Shown one piece after another: positions 28,408-36,432 of a DNA stretch of 64,000 bases. A model generated the notes under the pieces. That model was not told the origin of the DNA. It did no database searches and saw only the letters and a list, made by a program, of their open reading frames with translations. The DNA is from Bacteroidota bacterium (lineage in GTDB: Bacteria > Bacteroidota > Bacteroidia > Bacteroidales > JAADJA01). The stretch's first letter is position 1, and every line of letters starts with the position of its first letter. The stretch covers positions 682,001-746,000 of the forward strand of contig JAHLKX010000001.1 of the NCBI GenBank assembly GCA_020444515.1. The letters run 5' to 3'. Made by a program: the position numbers and the translations under genes.

Positions 28408-28738
28408 TGGGACAGAAGCATAAAACTCATTGACAATTAGCTTTCTGCATTGTCGCCTGGATTCTACGAAATCCTGTAACACATTGAAAGGATTGTTTTT
28501 GAAAACATCGCGGGAGCGTGGTAAAGAATTTTTTAGCATTGCCAGCACAGAGACTTTCAGGATGGTACCCTCGCTATTTAACAACATTTGATTCGTCGAA
28601 CAAATGGCGCAATTCCGGTCAAAAGATCATCTATTGAAAACTGCAAAAAATTGTTTTCTTAAGAATTCATTCCAGATATTTTTTATAACTTTATCCAACA
28701 GATCTCGCTGAATCAACATCATCCCTTAGGCAAAAGTT
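28408..28738. other. Gene-free region between two T9SS protein genes
   Basis: About 330 bases. An 88-codon minus-strand frame runs from here into the end of the lyase gene and is not convincing. No terminator or promoter box that I trust; the ATG at 28739 follows GCAAAAGTT. Confidence 0.35.
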
Positions 28739-30904
28739 ATGAAAAAAGCTGCATGCATTTTATTAACCGCATTATCTATAGTTTTTATTGCTCAGGCCCA
28801 AACCACCTACTGGTACAATTATACCAGTGGAAATGATATTCGTTCCATTATTGAAGACGGGAATATAATGTGGATTGGAACGGGAGGCGGACTGGTTAAG
28901 ATTGACCTCTCAATCAACGAAGCCACATTTTATAATGCAACCAATTCAGCGCTTCCGCAAAATGGTATATCGTGCATGGATTTGGCACCTGACGGAGCAC
29001 TCTGGATTGGCACCTCCCTTGGATTGGCACGTTTTCACGAGGAAGATTGGATTATTTACAATAAAAGTAATTCCGATTTGGAAAGTGATATCATTTCAGA
29101 TCTGCTGGTGGATCAGGATGGTACGCTATGGCTGACCGGCGGTGAATACGACAATTATATCGGACTGGTAAAATTCGACGGCATCAACTGCACCAACTTC
29201 AACACCAGTTCCTCAGGAATTCCGACCAATCATGTCAATGCTATTGCTCTCAACAATACCGGCACGATTCTTCTTGGAACATATGGTAAAGGACTGGTCT
29301 TTTATGATGGCACAAACTGGATCAATTTCAACAAAGCCAACTCGGGATTACCGGGTGATTATATTCATGCGGTTGTTGCTGATCAAAATAACACCATCTG
29401 GATGGGCTATTCGGAAAATTCTGAAATGGGGCTGGCTTCTTTTGATGGTTCAACCTGGAATATTTATGATCACTCCAATTCAGGAATGCCTCCTGACCCA
29501 GCCTATTCGATTTCTATTGACCAGGAAGGAATTATTTGGCTTGCTGGATTTGGACTCAATCCCTATGGATTGATCCGCTTCGACGGCAGCAATTGGATCA
29601 ACTATACGACGAACAATTCAGGTATCCCAAATGATATGATCTTTGCCATTCGGGCATCATCGGACGGTAAGGTTTGGATCGGTACAAAAAAAGGTCTGGT
29701 ATCCCTGGATGGAGAGGACTGGACCGAACACAACACCTCCAATTCCGGTATTCCCTATGATAACAGAATCCTATCCATAACGATTGACTCCAATAATACC
29801 AAATGGATAGGAAGTTATGACGGACTCCTTTCCTTTAAAGATGGAGGATGGGATGTTTACAATACCGAAAATACAAACCTGGAAAATAATTTTGTTTCAT
29901 CACCGGTATTTGATTCGGAAGGATTGCTCTGGATGAGAACCAATGATCCTCCTCGCCTTGCATCTTTCGATGGTACTGCATTTACTTATCATGTCCCCCC
30001 TTCCTATGTTTATGGCACGATTAACGGTCCCATCGTAATCGATCAACTAGATAAACAGTTTTTCAGGATAAATGGAGATTACCTGACATCAAATGGTTTG
30101 GTCAGCTACTATCAGAATAGCTGGCATAAATATGATAGTTTGAATACGGGTGTTAACCTGAACACACTTTCCGCATATGCTATTGATAAGTCAAACACCC
30201 TTTGGATAGGGGTTTATGATTATTTGGTATCCTACGACATTCCTTACTGGAATGGCCACATTGTTCCCAACAATGGTGGTCAGAACTTTAGTGGAGGAGC
30301 CACTGCCATTAATTTTGACACCAATAATATTCTGTGGACTGCTTTTTTTAATGGGGGTCTCCATCGATGGGACGGGGAAGATTGGACCGCTTTTAAAACC
30401 AATAATTCCGATATTCCAAGTGATATCATCCATGATATCACCTTTGATCAAAATAACCATGTTTGGATCGCAACGGAAAAAGGACTGGCCATGTTTGATG
30501 GAACCGGCTGGTTCATTTACACACAAGCCAATTCCGGACTCACCTCTGATATTGTATACAAAGTGACCATTGACACAGACAATAATAAATGGATTATTTG
30601 CAAAGAAAGCGGACTGACGCTTTTTAATGAAGAAGGACTGTGGACTTCCGGAACAGATGAAGGAACGCCGGAAAACAGTGTGGGTATTTTCCCCAACCCG
30701 GCAGAAAATGTGATCCGAATTAAAAGCAATGAATCAATAAACAGCGCAAGGATCGGTGTGTATAATTTAATGGGACAGCTGGTAGTTCATCCAAAAGCCT
30801 CAGAAGGAGGTATCATTGACATCGGGTTTTTACCCGCAGGAATGTATTTGATCCATATCCAGGGTAATGGATTCATTTACACCGGGAAATTCATTAAACA
30901 ATAG
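28739..30904 (+). CDS. Secreted beta-propeller protein (two-component-regulator-propeller repeats) with T9SS sorting domain
   Basis: 721 residues. Signal peptide 1-20 (IVFIAQAQ). At least ten repeats of about 45 residues follow a pattern of NGTLWIGTxxGLxxFDGxxWxxYNxxNSGIP (seen, for example, as ALWIGTSLGLARF, KVWIGTKKGLVSLDG and HVWIATEKGLAMFDG), the same blades found in the periplasmic sensors of hybrid two-component systems. Here there is no kinase; the tail is a T9SS type A domain (VGIFPNPAENVIRI, LPAGMYLIHI). It is thus an exported stand-alone propeller, function unknown. Convergent with the minus-strand operon (1 bp between the stops). Confidence 0.85.
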   Translation: MKKAACILLTALSIVFIAQAQTTYWYNYTSGNDIRSIIEDGNIMWIGTGGGLVKIDLSINEATFYNATNSALPQNGISCMDLAPDGALWIGTSLGLARFHEEDWIIYNKSNSDLESDIISDLLVDQDGTLWLTGGEYDNYIGLVKFDGINCTNFNTSSSGIPTNHVNAIALNNTGTILLGTYGKGLVFYDGTNWINFNKANSGLPGDYIHAVVADQNNTIWMGYSENSEMGLASFDGSTWNIYDHSNSGMPPDPAYSISIDQEGIIWLAGFGLNPYGLIRFDGSNWINYTTNNSGIPNDMIFAIRASSDGKVWIGTKKGLVSLDGEDWTEHNTSNSGIPYDNRILSITIDSNNTKWIGSYDGLLSFKDGGWDVYNTENTNLENNFVSSPVFDSEGLLWMRTNDPPRLASFDGTAFTYHVPPSYVYGTINGPIVIDQLDKQFFRINGDYLTSNGLVSYYQNSWHKYDSLNTGVNLNTLSAYAIDKSNTLWIGVYDYLVSYDIPYWNGHIVPNNGGQNFSGGATAINFDTNNILWTAFFNGGLHRWDGEDWTAFKTNNSDIPSDIIHDITFDQNNHVWIATEKGLAMFDGTGWFIYTQANSGLTSDIVYKVTIDTDNNKWIICKESGLTLFNEEGLWTSGTDEGTPENSVGIFPNPAENVIRIKSNESINSARIGVYNLMGQLVVHPKASEGGIIDIGFLPAGMYLIHIQGNGFIYTGKFIKQ

Positions 30905-30905
30905 C

Positions 30906-31445
30906 TTATTTCTGTTCGTCTTCTACTTTCCGGTTGAGCAGCCATCTGAATGCTTTGATCCCCCACAGCATCATCTTCACAAATGGCTTCATGATTTTCA
31001 TACCGAAAGATCTTCCAAAAATAAGGGTACCCAAAGTAAAGATGGCCCAGGGCAGCATGGGTTTGAGATCCTGCCATTGAAAGGAGTCGGCTAATAACTT
31101 TTCAACATGAATTCGCTGCCAGTTTAAGTACAAGGCACTGAATAAGATATTCAGCAGCCATGTGAGGGCAATGGGTATGTAGGATAAGCTTTGGAATTTA
31201 GTCCGCAGAGCATTTGTTGCGTGTTCGATATTATCGGAAAGTAAGCGATCGGCACGCAAGGCTTCCATCATTTCATCATGGCTTAGTCGAGTGTTTTTTT
31301 TGGTGGGCATTAACATGTTGATCACATCACCTGTAGCCCGTGCTTTGATCATCAGGCTCACCTCCTTCCCTTCTGCCTGCGCCTGCAAATAGCCATGCAC
31401 AAATAGTTCATGCCATGACATAAAAATATTTTTTATCTTTCCCAT
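30906..31445 (-). CDS. Membrane protein of the 30.9-35.6 kb operon (gene 6)
   Basis: 179 residues, family not recognised. The N-terminal half is soluble and helical and contains KARATGDVINMLMP (TGD at 38-40) with a His at 75 in a following helix, a layout also seen in the three proteins upstream. Two hydrophobic segments follow (about 88-108, LSYIPIALTWLLNILF, and 131-146, LPWAIFTLGTLIFG), ending in a basic cytoplasmic-type tail. It is the last gene of the operon, 7 bp after gene 5. A holin-like or anchoring role is conceivable but unproven. The second Met (31421) is an alternative start. Confidence 0.7.
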   Translation of the reverse strand: MGKIKNIFMSWHELFVHGYLQAQAEGKEVSLMIKARATGDVINMLMPTKKNTRLSHDEMMEALRADRLLSDNIEHATNALRTKFQSLSYIPIALTWLLNILFSALYLNWQRIHVEKLLADSFQWQDLKPMLPWAIFTLGTLIFGRSFGMKIMKPFVKMMLWGIKAFRWLLNRKVEDEQK

Positions 31446-31452
31446 ATTGTTT

Positions 31453-32355
31453 TCAACTACCCCTGAAAAGTTTGATCAATTGTTTCCCAAATTCCACTAC
31501 GATGTTCACCAGGGTTTTCCAAAACTCAACCGAAGTGGTAATGGCATTGTGATGCATATCTGCAATAAAAGGGACAGGATTATTGGCGAAGCTCTGGGAA
31601 ATACGGGTGGTCACATCACCGTCCATCCCGATGATGGTTTGCATCACCACCCTTTCGGTCCCCATATCGTTGGCTTTCTGGATCACCATAAGTTGCCGCA
31701 GGTCAAGATCGGGCTCATATTTACGCGCATCACGTTCTTTCATTGTCCTGAATTCAAGCACCTGCGATGCTTTATCAAAGTCCAGTTCACCATCTGGAAC
31801 TGTTTTGACATCTTTTTCATCTTTCCGGTTCAGTCGCAACCGTTCTTTGGTCTGAAGAATATTTCTCAGATCCTGTGAAATGGTTGCAATCCTGCCAAGC
31901 ATCTTGAGGTCGGCATTCACCTTATCTTCAGTTAGGTTGACAATGAGGTTCCGGTTTTCCTTCACCTTTTCAATTGCATCCCGTGCCCGCAATCGCAATT
32001 CTCTGAAAGACAAGTAACTCGAACCATCGTATACGACAGGATCCCGAAAATAATTTTGATCCTTTTCACCATCAATGGCAGCAGGAATCTTAGCTGTTCC
32101 ATGAATTTCTGTGCAGTACAGTTCGCCCAGTTCCTCCAGTTTTGTATGGTATTTAGTAGCAATGCTATGCAGCAATAACCTTACACTATCGGGAGCTTTG
32201 GAGGCATTCATTTCATCTTTGATGATGGTGTTGATCTCAAGGTGGGTAAGGTCATACAGGGTGGTTTTTACCTTTTGCTGGACCTTTGTTTTACGCCAGA
32301 ACATAAGTCTGTCTCCCCATCCCTCTCCTTCTTCTGATCGACTGCTTATGGCCAT
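31453..32355 (-). CDS. Unknown soluble protein of the 30.9-35.6 kb operon (gene 5)
   Basis: 300 residues, no signal peptide, not recognised. LTHLEINT at 36-43 matches LTRLEVNT at the same position of gene 4 and LASLEVTT of gene 2. The C-terminal 57 residues open with MDGDVTT (244-250), then a His-containing helix (ADMHHNAITTSVEFWKTLV) and an amphipathic end (FGKQLIKLFRG). The centre (about 100-240) is a long charged, probably coiled-coil region (ARDAIEKVKENRNLIV, LGRIATISQDLRNIL). It begins 6 bp after gene 4. A later Met (32304) is possible but would remove little. Confidence 0.7.
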   Translation of the reverse strand: MAISSRSEEGEGWGDRLMFWRKTKVQQKVKTTLYDLTHLEINTIIKDEMNASKAPDSVRLLLHSIATKYHTKLEELGELYCTEIHGTAKIPAAIDGEKDQNYFRDPVVYDGSSYLSFRELRLRARDAIEKVKENRNLIVNLTEDKVNADLKMLGRIATISQDLRNILQTKERLRLNRKDEKDVKTVPDGELDFDKASQVLEFRTMKERDARKYEPDLDLRQLMVIQKANDMGTERVVMQTIIGMDGDVTTRISQSFANNPVPFIADMHHNAITTSVEFWKTLVNIVVEFGKQLIKLFRGS

Positions 32356-32361
32356 AGCGCA

Positions 32362-32790
32362 CTATTTAGGCTGCTCCGAATTGCGATCCAGCTCCACTTT
32401 TTTCTTACTAAAAAAGTCCAGGGCACCAACAATCTCCGTCAGAGTTTTAATATTCTGTTCGATGATCTTATGTCCCTGGTTTTCGCGGATCAGGTGATAT
32501 TCGCGCAGGTCTTTGTATTCAGTGGCAAATTTATCGGTCATGGCTGTGGTAATGTCACCGGTAATAAGATTGATCTGTGAGCACATTCGTTCTTTGGTAC
32601 TGTCCTGCTTGATTTTTGTTAACACACCGCTTTGACTGTAAAAAGTGTATTCACCCACCAGGGTATTCACTTCCAACCGGGTGAGGTTCGACAGGTGAGC
32701 CATGGCCTTATTGACAAATTCTTTGAAAGTTGATGTCGGCTGATCTTCAGGGATCGCCGGCGACTTGACTGTAGTGGTTTGTTTTCCCAT
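32362..32790 (-). CDS. Unknown soluble protein of the 30.9-35.6 kb operon (gene 4)
   Basis: 142 residues, no signal peptide. It is almost entirely the shared module: LTRLEVNT at 36-43, followed by GEYTF, then INLITGDITTAM at 73-84 and a helix with H99 (LREYHLIRENQGHKII). The tail is charged. It resembles gene 2 along its length (LEV.T...G[DE][FY]T, then a polar step with Asp, then a helical end), so the two are probably paralogues. It starts 10 bp after gene 3. Confidence 0.72.
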   Translation of the reverse strand: MGKQTTTVKSPAIPEDQPTSTFKEFVNKAMAHLSNLTRLEVNTLVGEYTFYSQSGVLTKIKQDSTKERMCSQINLITGDITTAMTDKFATEYKDLREYHLIRENQGHKIIEQNIKTLTEIVGALDFFSKKKVELDRNSEQPK

Positions 32791-32800
32791 GATTTGAATA

Positions 32801-34414
32801 TTATGCAGTTAATACTAATTTATATTGATCGATAACTTTTTTAAAAGCGATCACCATTTTAATAACAAAAACGGGCCATGCCACAGGAATGGGTGCCACA
32901 AGTGAAGCTTTTAAGGTTTTGAATAGAAAAATGATCATTGCCAGGCTAAAATGCATGCTATGAACCATTTGGTTTACATTGCGGAGATGATCGGCAATTA
33001 AATTCCCATGATGCTCATTCAACAAGCTGACAACATCTTTATCGATATCGAAACGGGTATAGGCAAAATACGTTCTTTCCCGCTGGGTGGACACAGGCAA
33101 TTTCCCCAATAGAAATTTAACACCATTGATAAAATGGATTGCTGCCTCCTTTAAAAATGCATAGATCATCCGAATCATGTTACGAATAAAATGGATCCCT
33201 TTTTTTACCTGGTCAACAATCCACCTGAACAATCGACGGGCAACCCTGAATAATTTCTTAAAGAAGATTCTTGCACCCGTAAAAATTCTGGGAAAAAGAC
33301 CATTTCTGTTCTCGGGTGGCACATGCTCCCCTTTTTGGATGATCTCTACCTCCGACTGGAAGTTAATCTCAAAAACTTGCTGATCAGATGCCTGTGCTTC
33401 ACTGATATTACGAGATAAAATTTGCAGTGTCTCCAAGGTGCGATCCTGGGCAAGGCTCTCCTCGCTATATCGGATCAGAAAATGCACAGCATTAAAAAGA
33501 AAGGTAGTTCCGGTGATCCGCACCAGAACCTTATCAGTTTTAACATCTTTTCGCTCTTCCCCATTATACTGGCTGATGATCTCCAGGAGGCTTTCGATGG
33601 TTATGGGTCCGAATTCACCATCCAGAAGACCATCATAAGCCCCTGCCATCCATTGATGGACCTGAATCAACCTGAGTAAAAACCGATTGATTTCAGCTTT
33701 GCTGAGTTTATCGAGATAATCTCCATTGACTTTATGATCACGACGAAAAAATAATTGATCATCGAGATTATCAAATACGGTGTCATAGTTTCGAAGGTCG
33801 CGTCGCAATTGCCGTTTAAAAGCACCTGTATATTCGGGGATTGGCTCTTTGGTTTCACTTTCAAAAACGACCAGCGGATTTTTATAACCGCTGGCTTTGA
33901 GGAATGCAGAGGTGTATTGTTCCAAGTCAGCCAGCAAATTCATGGTTTCCAGGTTCGTTCTACCGGCAAATAGTGCTGCCTTTTCGAGAGCTGAATAGGA
34001 GAAGGCACTCCAGGGTGAAGCGACCAATCCCTGATACAGTCCCAGCAAAGAAAGGCGGCAATGGATGATACGGGTTTGCAGATTTTGAGTTCCAAAGTCC
34101 GGCAGTCTCTGAAACCTGATTCCTTCATCCACATCCACAGCAATTTCTAACAATTTTTGGTTAGCCGACTTCCCATAGACTTGTTGCACTTGTTTAATTT
34201 GGCTTACCGGTATTGTTCCTGGAAGTGCCAACTCGTGACGGAAAACATCGACCGCTGCAAGCACCTTATCCGGACTGATAGAACCTGTTTTGAATTCCTT
34301 TTCAAGAAAGCCCAGGTCGGTGAGCATCTGAACCTTTAACCGGTAATCATCCCCTCCATTATGAAGGAAATCGGCTTCAGTTCTGGAAATAATATGTTCA
34401 AGCGCTCCCGTCAA
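32801..34414 (-). CDS. Large protein with PG-binding-like segments and cationic amphipathic C-terminal half (gene 3)
   Basis: 537 residues, family not recognised. The N-terminal 300 residues are helical and contain MAGAYDGLLDGEFGPITIESL, a peptidoglycan-binding-1-like turn similar to those in the M15 gene (partly shown). Residues about 385-445 are a long basic amphipathic stretch (ARIFFKKLFRVARRLFRWIV, then KKGIHFIRNMIRMIYAFLK). The C-terminal 90 residues start AYTRFDIDKD (451-460), closely matching AYSRFEIDSD in gene 2, and finish with hydrophobic segments (LAMIIFLFKTL, VAWPVFVIKMVIAF). A membrane-interacting role is likely. Its ATG overlaps the stop of gene 2 (4 bp). Confidence 0.72.
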   Translation of the reverse strand: MTGALEHIISRTEADFLHNGGDDYRLKVQMLTDLGFLEKEFKTGSISPDKVLAAVDVFRHELALPGTIPVSQIKQVQQVYGKSANQKLLEIAVDVDEGIRFQRLPDFGTQNLQTRIIHCRLSLLGLYQGLVASPWSAFSYSALEKAALFAGRTNLETMNLLADLEQYTSAFLKASGYKNPLVVFESETKEPIPEYTGAFKRQLRRDLRNYDTVFDNLDDQLFFRRDHKVNGDYLDKLSKAEINRFLLRLIQVHQWMAGAYDGLLDGEFGPITIESLLEIISQYNGEERKDVKTDKVLVRITGTTFLFNAVHFLIRYSEESLAQDRTLETLQILSRNISEAQASDQQVFEINFQSEVEIIQKGEHVPPENRNGLFPRIFTGARIFFKKLFRVARRLFRWIVDQVKKGIHFIRNMIRMIYAFLKEAAIHFINGVKFLLGKLPVSTQRERTYFAYTRFDIDKDVVSLLNEHHGNLIADHLRNVNQMVHSMHFSLAMIIFLFKTLKASLVAPIPVAWPVFVIKMVIAFKKVIDQYKLVLTA

Positions 34415-34794
34415 ATATTAAGCTTTAGCAGTTCCCTGGCAAAGTTGAACATGGAGGCACGTGCTTCCTGGGCAGCCTTTACCATTTCCTTGTGCACTTC
34501 GATGAGCATTTTATCTTCATCACCCAGATTTTGCCGAACAATATTAGATGCATCCGAATCAATTTCAAATCTGGAATAAGCTACAAGGTTGAGTTTCGAC
34601 TGCACGCCGGCCTGCATAGACTGCATCAGTGATTTGATCTTAAAGGCATCCTGTCCTTCTTCCTTGATATCGGAGATATTCACTGTAAAGTCGCCTGAAT
34701 AGGTGGTGACCTCCAACGATGCAAGGTCTTCAATGGCCTCTCCCACTTTATGCGCGAGATTTTTTAGGCCTGATTTAATATCTGTATCTGCCAT
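34411..34794 (-). CDS. Small shared-module protein of the 30.9-35.6 kb operon (gene 2)
   Basis: 127 residues from the ATG at 34794 (MADTDIKSG); the open frame extends to 34872 but overlaps the M15 gene and lacks coding sense there. LASLEVTT at 24-31, GDFTV, then AYSRFEIDSD (72-81) and a helix with H101. It appears to be the minimal form of the domain shared by genes 3-6. No signal peptide or membrane segment; pI is probably near neutral to acidic. Coupled to gene 3 by a 4 bp overlap. Confidence 0.74.
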   Translation of the reverse strand: MADTDIKSGLKNLAHKVGEAIEDLASLEVTTYSGDFTVNISDIKEEGQDAFKIKSLMQSMQAGVQSKLNLVAYSRFEIDSDASNIVRQNLGDEDKMLIEVHKEMVKAAQEARASMFNFARELLKLNI

Positions 34795-34819
34795 GATGGT
34801 ATGGTTTTTAATAAAAAAT

Positions 34820-35608
34820 TTACAATTTAGCCGCCTGCACGTGCATCCAGTCGAAATTCCGCTGACGACCAAGGCTCAGCCAACCTTCTTCTTCCCAGAT
34901 TTCCCACCAGGGAATATATTCAGGTTTAGCAAAAACAGCACGATCACGACCCCAATCCAGCTTGTTCCGAGTATGATCAAAATCCAATGCGATTGCCCAA
35001 CTGTGCATTGACCACTTGGTTCCACCTCTTACCCGCCTTTTATTGTAACAACCACCAAATCTATCAAGTCGCAGCTCTCTGATTGTATCCAATCCATAGG
35101 TATCTTTAACTTTAACGAGAACCCTTTCAAGGCTCTCCTTCACTTTGGTGTGGCATGAAGTTCGGGTTACTTTGGAATACGGCTCCCAGGACAATTTCAT
35201 TGGATAGGGAAAGTTAATGGTCACAAGGTTTTCACCAGGTGCTCCATAAAAAGCATCAAATTCGGGTGTGTATTGCCTGGGCCAGTTATTGGGATTAACA
35301 TCTTCAATGTCCTCAGGACGCCAGGGATTGGGCATGGTACCGATATCAAGCAAATGACTGAGCTGATTAAAGGCATCCTCCGTATCAGGCCGCCACCATC
35401 CGTCAATGGGACCGATTTCAAGTCCATTTTTTTTGGCGTAAAATTGAATAGCGCCATTGATCTTACGGTTTACCGACCAGCCGGAATCTATTGCATTGAT
35501 AGCAGCCAGGCCCTTCAAGGTGTTTTTACCAACAAGCCCATCAAGGGCATCATTGTACAAGCCGTCTTTTTTCAGGAATTGCTGAACGAGCATAATTCGT
35601 TTTTTCAT
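34820..35608 (-). CDS. M15-family peptidoglycan peptidase with two PG-binding-like repeats (gene 1)
   Basis: 262 residues. Two repeats open the protein: QQFLKKDGLYNDALDGLVGK (about 9-28) and FYAKKNGLEIGPIDGWWRPD (about 56-75), both with the G-x-x-x-x-x-[IL]DG turn of PG-binding-1 domains. The C-terminal domain has the zinc-peptidase pattern S-x-H...D (SMHSWAIALDFD; H202, D209) and the second His in FDWMHVQAA (H256), as in phage L-alanyl-D-glutamate endopeptidases and D,D-carboxypeptidases of family M15. There is no signal peptide, unusual for a cellular cell-wall enzyme and typical of phage endolysins. First gene of the six-gene operon. Confidence 0.85.
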   Translation of the reverse strand: MKKRIMLVQQFLKKDGLYNDALDGLVGKNTLKGLAAINAIDSGWSVNRKINGAIQFYAKKNGLEIGPIDGWWRPDTEDAFNQLSHLLDIGTMPNPWRPEDIEDVNPNNWPRQYTPEFDAFYGAPGENLVTINFPYPMKLSWEPYSKVTRTSCHTKVKESLERVLVKVKDTYGLDTIRELRLDRFGGCYNKRRVRGGTKWSMHSWAIALDFDHTRNKLDWGRDRAVFAKPEYIPWWEIWEEEGWLSLGRQRNFDWMHVQAAKL

Positions 35609-35984
35609 TGTGTAGCGTATTGGTTAATACTATATGGTTCAAGTCGTAATAAAATGAAAAAACCTCGCGTTTTTTAGGAAATTTTGGTGTTGCTAAGATA
35701 CGACATTTTTTTTAGGAGTACTATCAGGTATTATGTAATTATGATCATCGTTGATACCTACTTATTATATCAAAAAGTCAAGCATTCGAATTTTAATAAG
35801 CTAAACAAGCAAATAAACCAATTCCATTTAAAGGAGTTACGCTCATTTATTGCCAGGAAGCCTGAAAAAAATTTATTAAAAATTAAACAATTTTTAACTT
35901 TAAATGTATTAGGGCAAAAAAATATCGTTTCTGCATATTTGAAATGTTATTTATTTATTTTTGAGTACTTCAATAAATCAATGC
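35609..35984. other. AT-rich intergenic region, divergent promoters of the unknown operon
   Basis: About 375 bases of very AT-rich DNA between the operon and the divergent gene at 35985. On the minus strand TATCTTAG (35692-35699), one base off the -7 consensus, could start the operon with a leader of roughly 80 bases. A weak A/T-stem hairpin (AAAAAAC, CTCGC loop, GTTTTTT) lies at about 35658-35676. The 102-codon frame across the region looks spurious. Confidence 0.4.
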
Positions 35985-36290
35985 ATGGATAAAAAAAGAG
36001 TAGTCACCAGTTTGGACAAAATCACCCCTGAAATCAGGGATTTGATTGCCAAACAGTATCCTTTAGGGTGGAAGGATCGTGTATTCAGGATCAACAAACC
36101 AAACGGAGAGTTTTTCCACGCCATCACTCTTGATACACCGGAAACGGCTTACCTGATCAAAGTGCCCGTAAAGGTTGACTCTAAGGCTGATCTGGATAAA
36201 GAGGATGAAAAAGGTTATTCCGTTGGTGATTCGGATGATGACGATACCAACAACCAGGAAGATATAGCCGATGACACGGACGAAGCTTAA
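35985..36290 (+). CDS. Small conserved-looking protein with acidic tail
   Basis: 101 residues from the ATG at 35985 (MDKKRVVTSLDKI); the frame opens at 35961 but the longer start has no support. The first 65 residues form a compact domain (EIRDLIAKQYPLGWKDRVFRI, partly shown, then FFHAITLDTPETAYLIKVPVKV). The last 35 are a Glu/Asp-rich tail (DSDDDDTNNQEDIADDTDEA). This build is common in Bacteroidota genomes as a hypothetical protein; function unknown. It is divergent from the M15 operon, which may be accidental. Confidence 0.72.
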   Translation: MDKKRVVTSLDKITPEIRDLIAKQYPLGWKDRVFRINKPNGEFFHAITLDTPETAYLIKVPVKVDSKADLDKEDEKGYSVGDSDDDDTNNQEDIADDTDEA

Positions 36291-36432
36291 TGAACCGGCA
36301 AGGGCGTCGATTATCCTGAGTGCCTGACAGCATTCTCGGCTTATAAAAATCGATAAAAGTCAGCTTGTGAAATTGTTGTGCAATGTTTACTTTCGCAGCC
36401 ATGAATGATAATCACTCCTGATCTTTATTCCA

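Noticed and set aside
28321..28587. 88-codon minus-strand frame thought to be a transposase remnant
   Set aside because: No transposase motif, no inverted repeats, and half of it lies antisense to the lyase gene.
30906..35608. Prophage or phage-tail-like (contractile injection) remnant
   Set aside because: Apart from the endolysin-like peptidase there is no terminase, portal, sheath, tube, baseplate or integrase gene in or around the operon.
35684..35992. 102-codon frame in the AT-rich divergent promoter region
   Set aside because: Composition reflects AT-rich DNA (Ile/Lys/Phe/Asn-heavy), overlaps the likely promoters and the start of the real gene at 35985.
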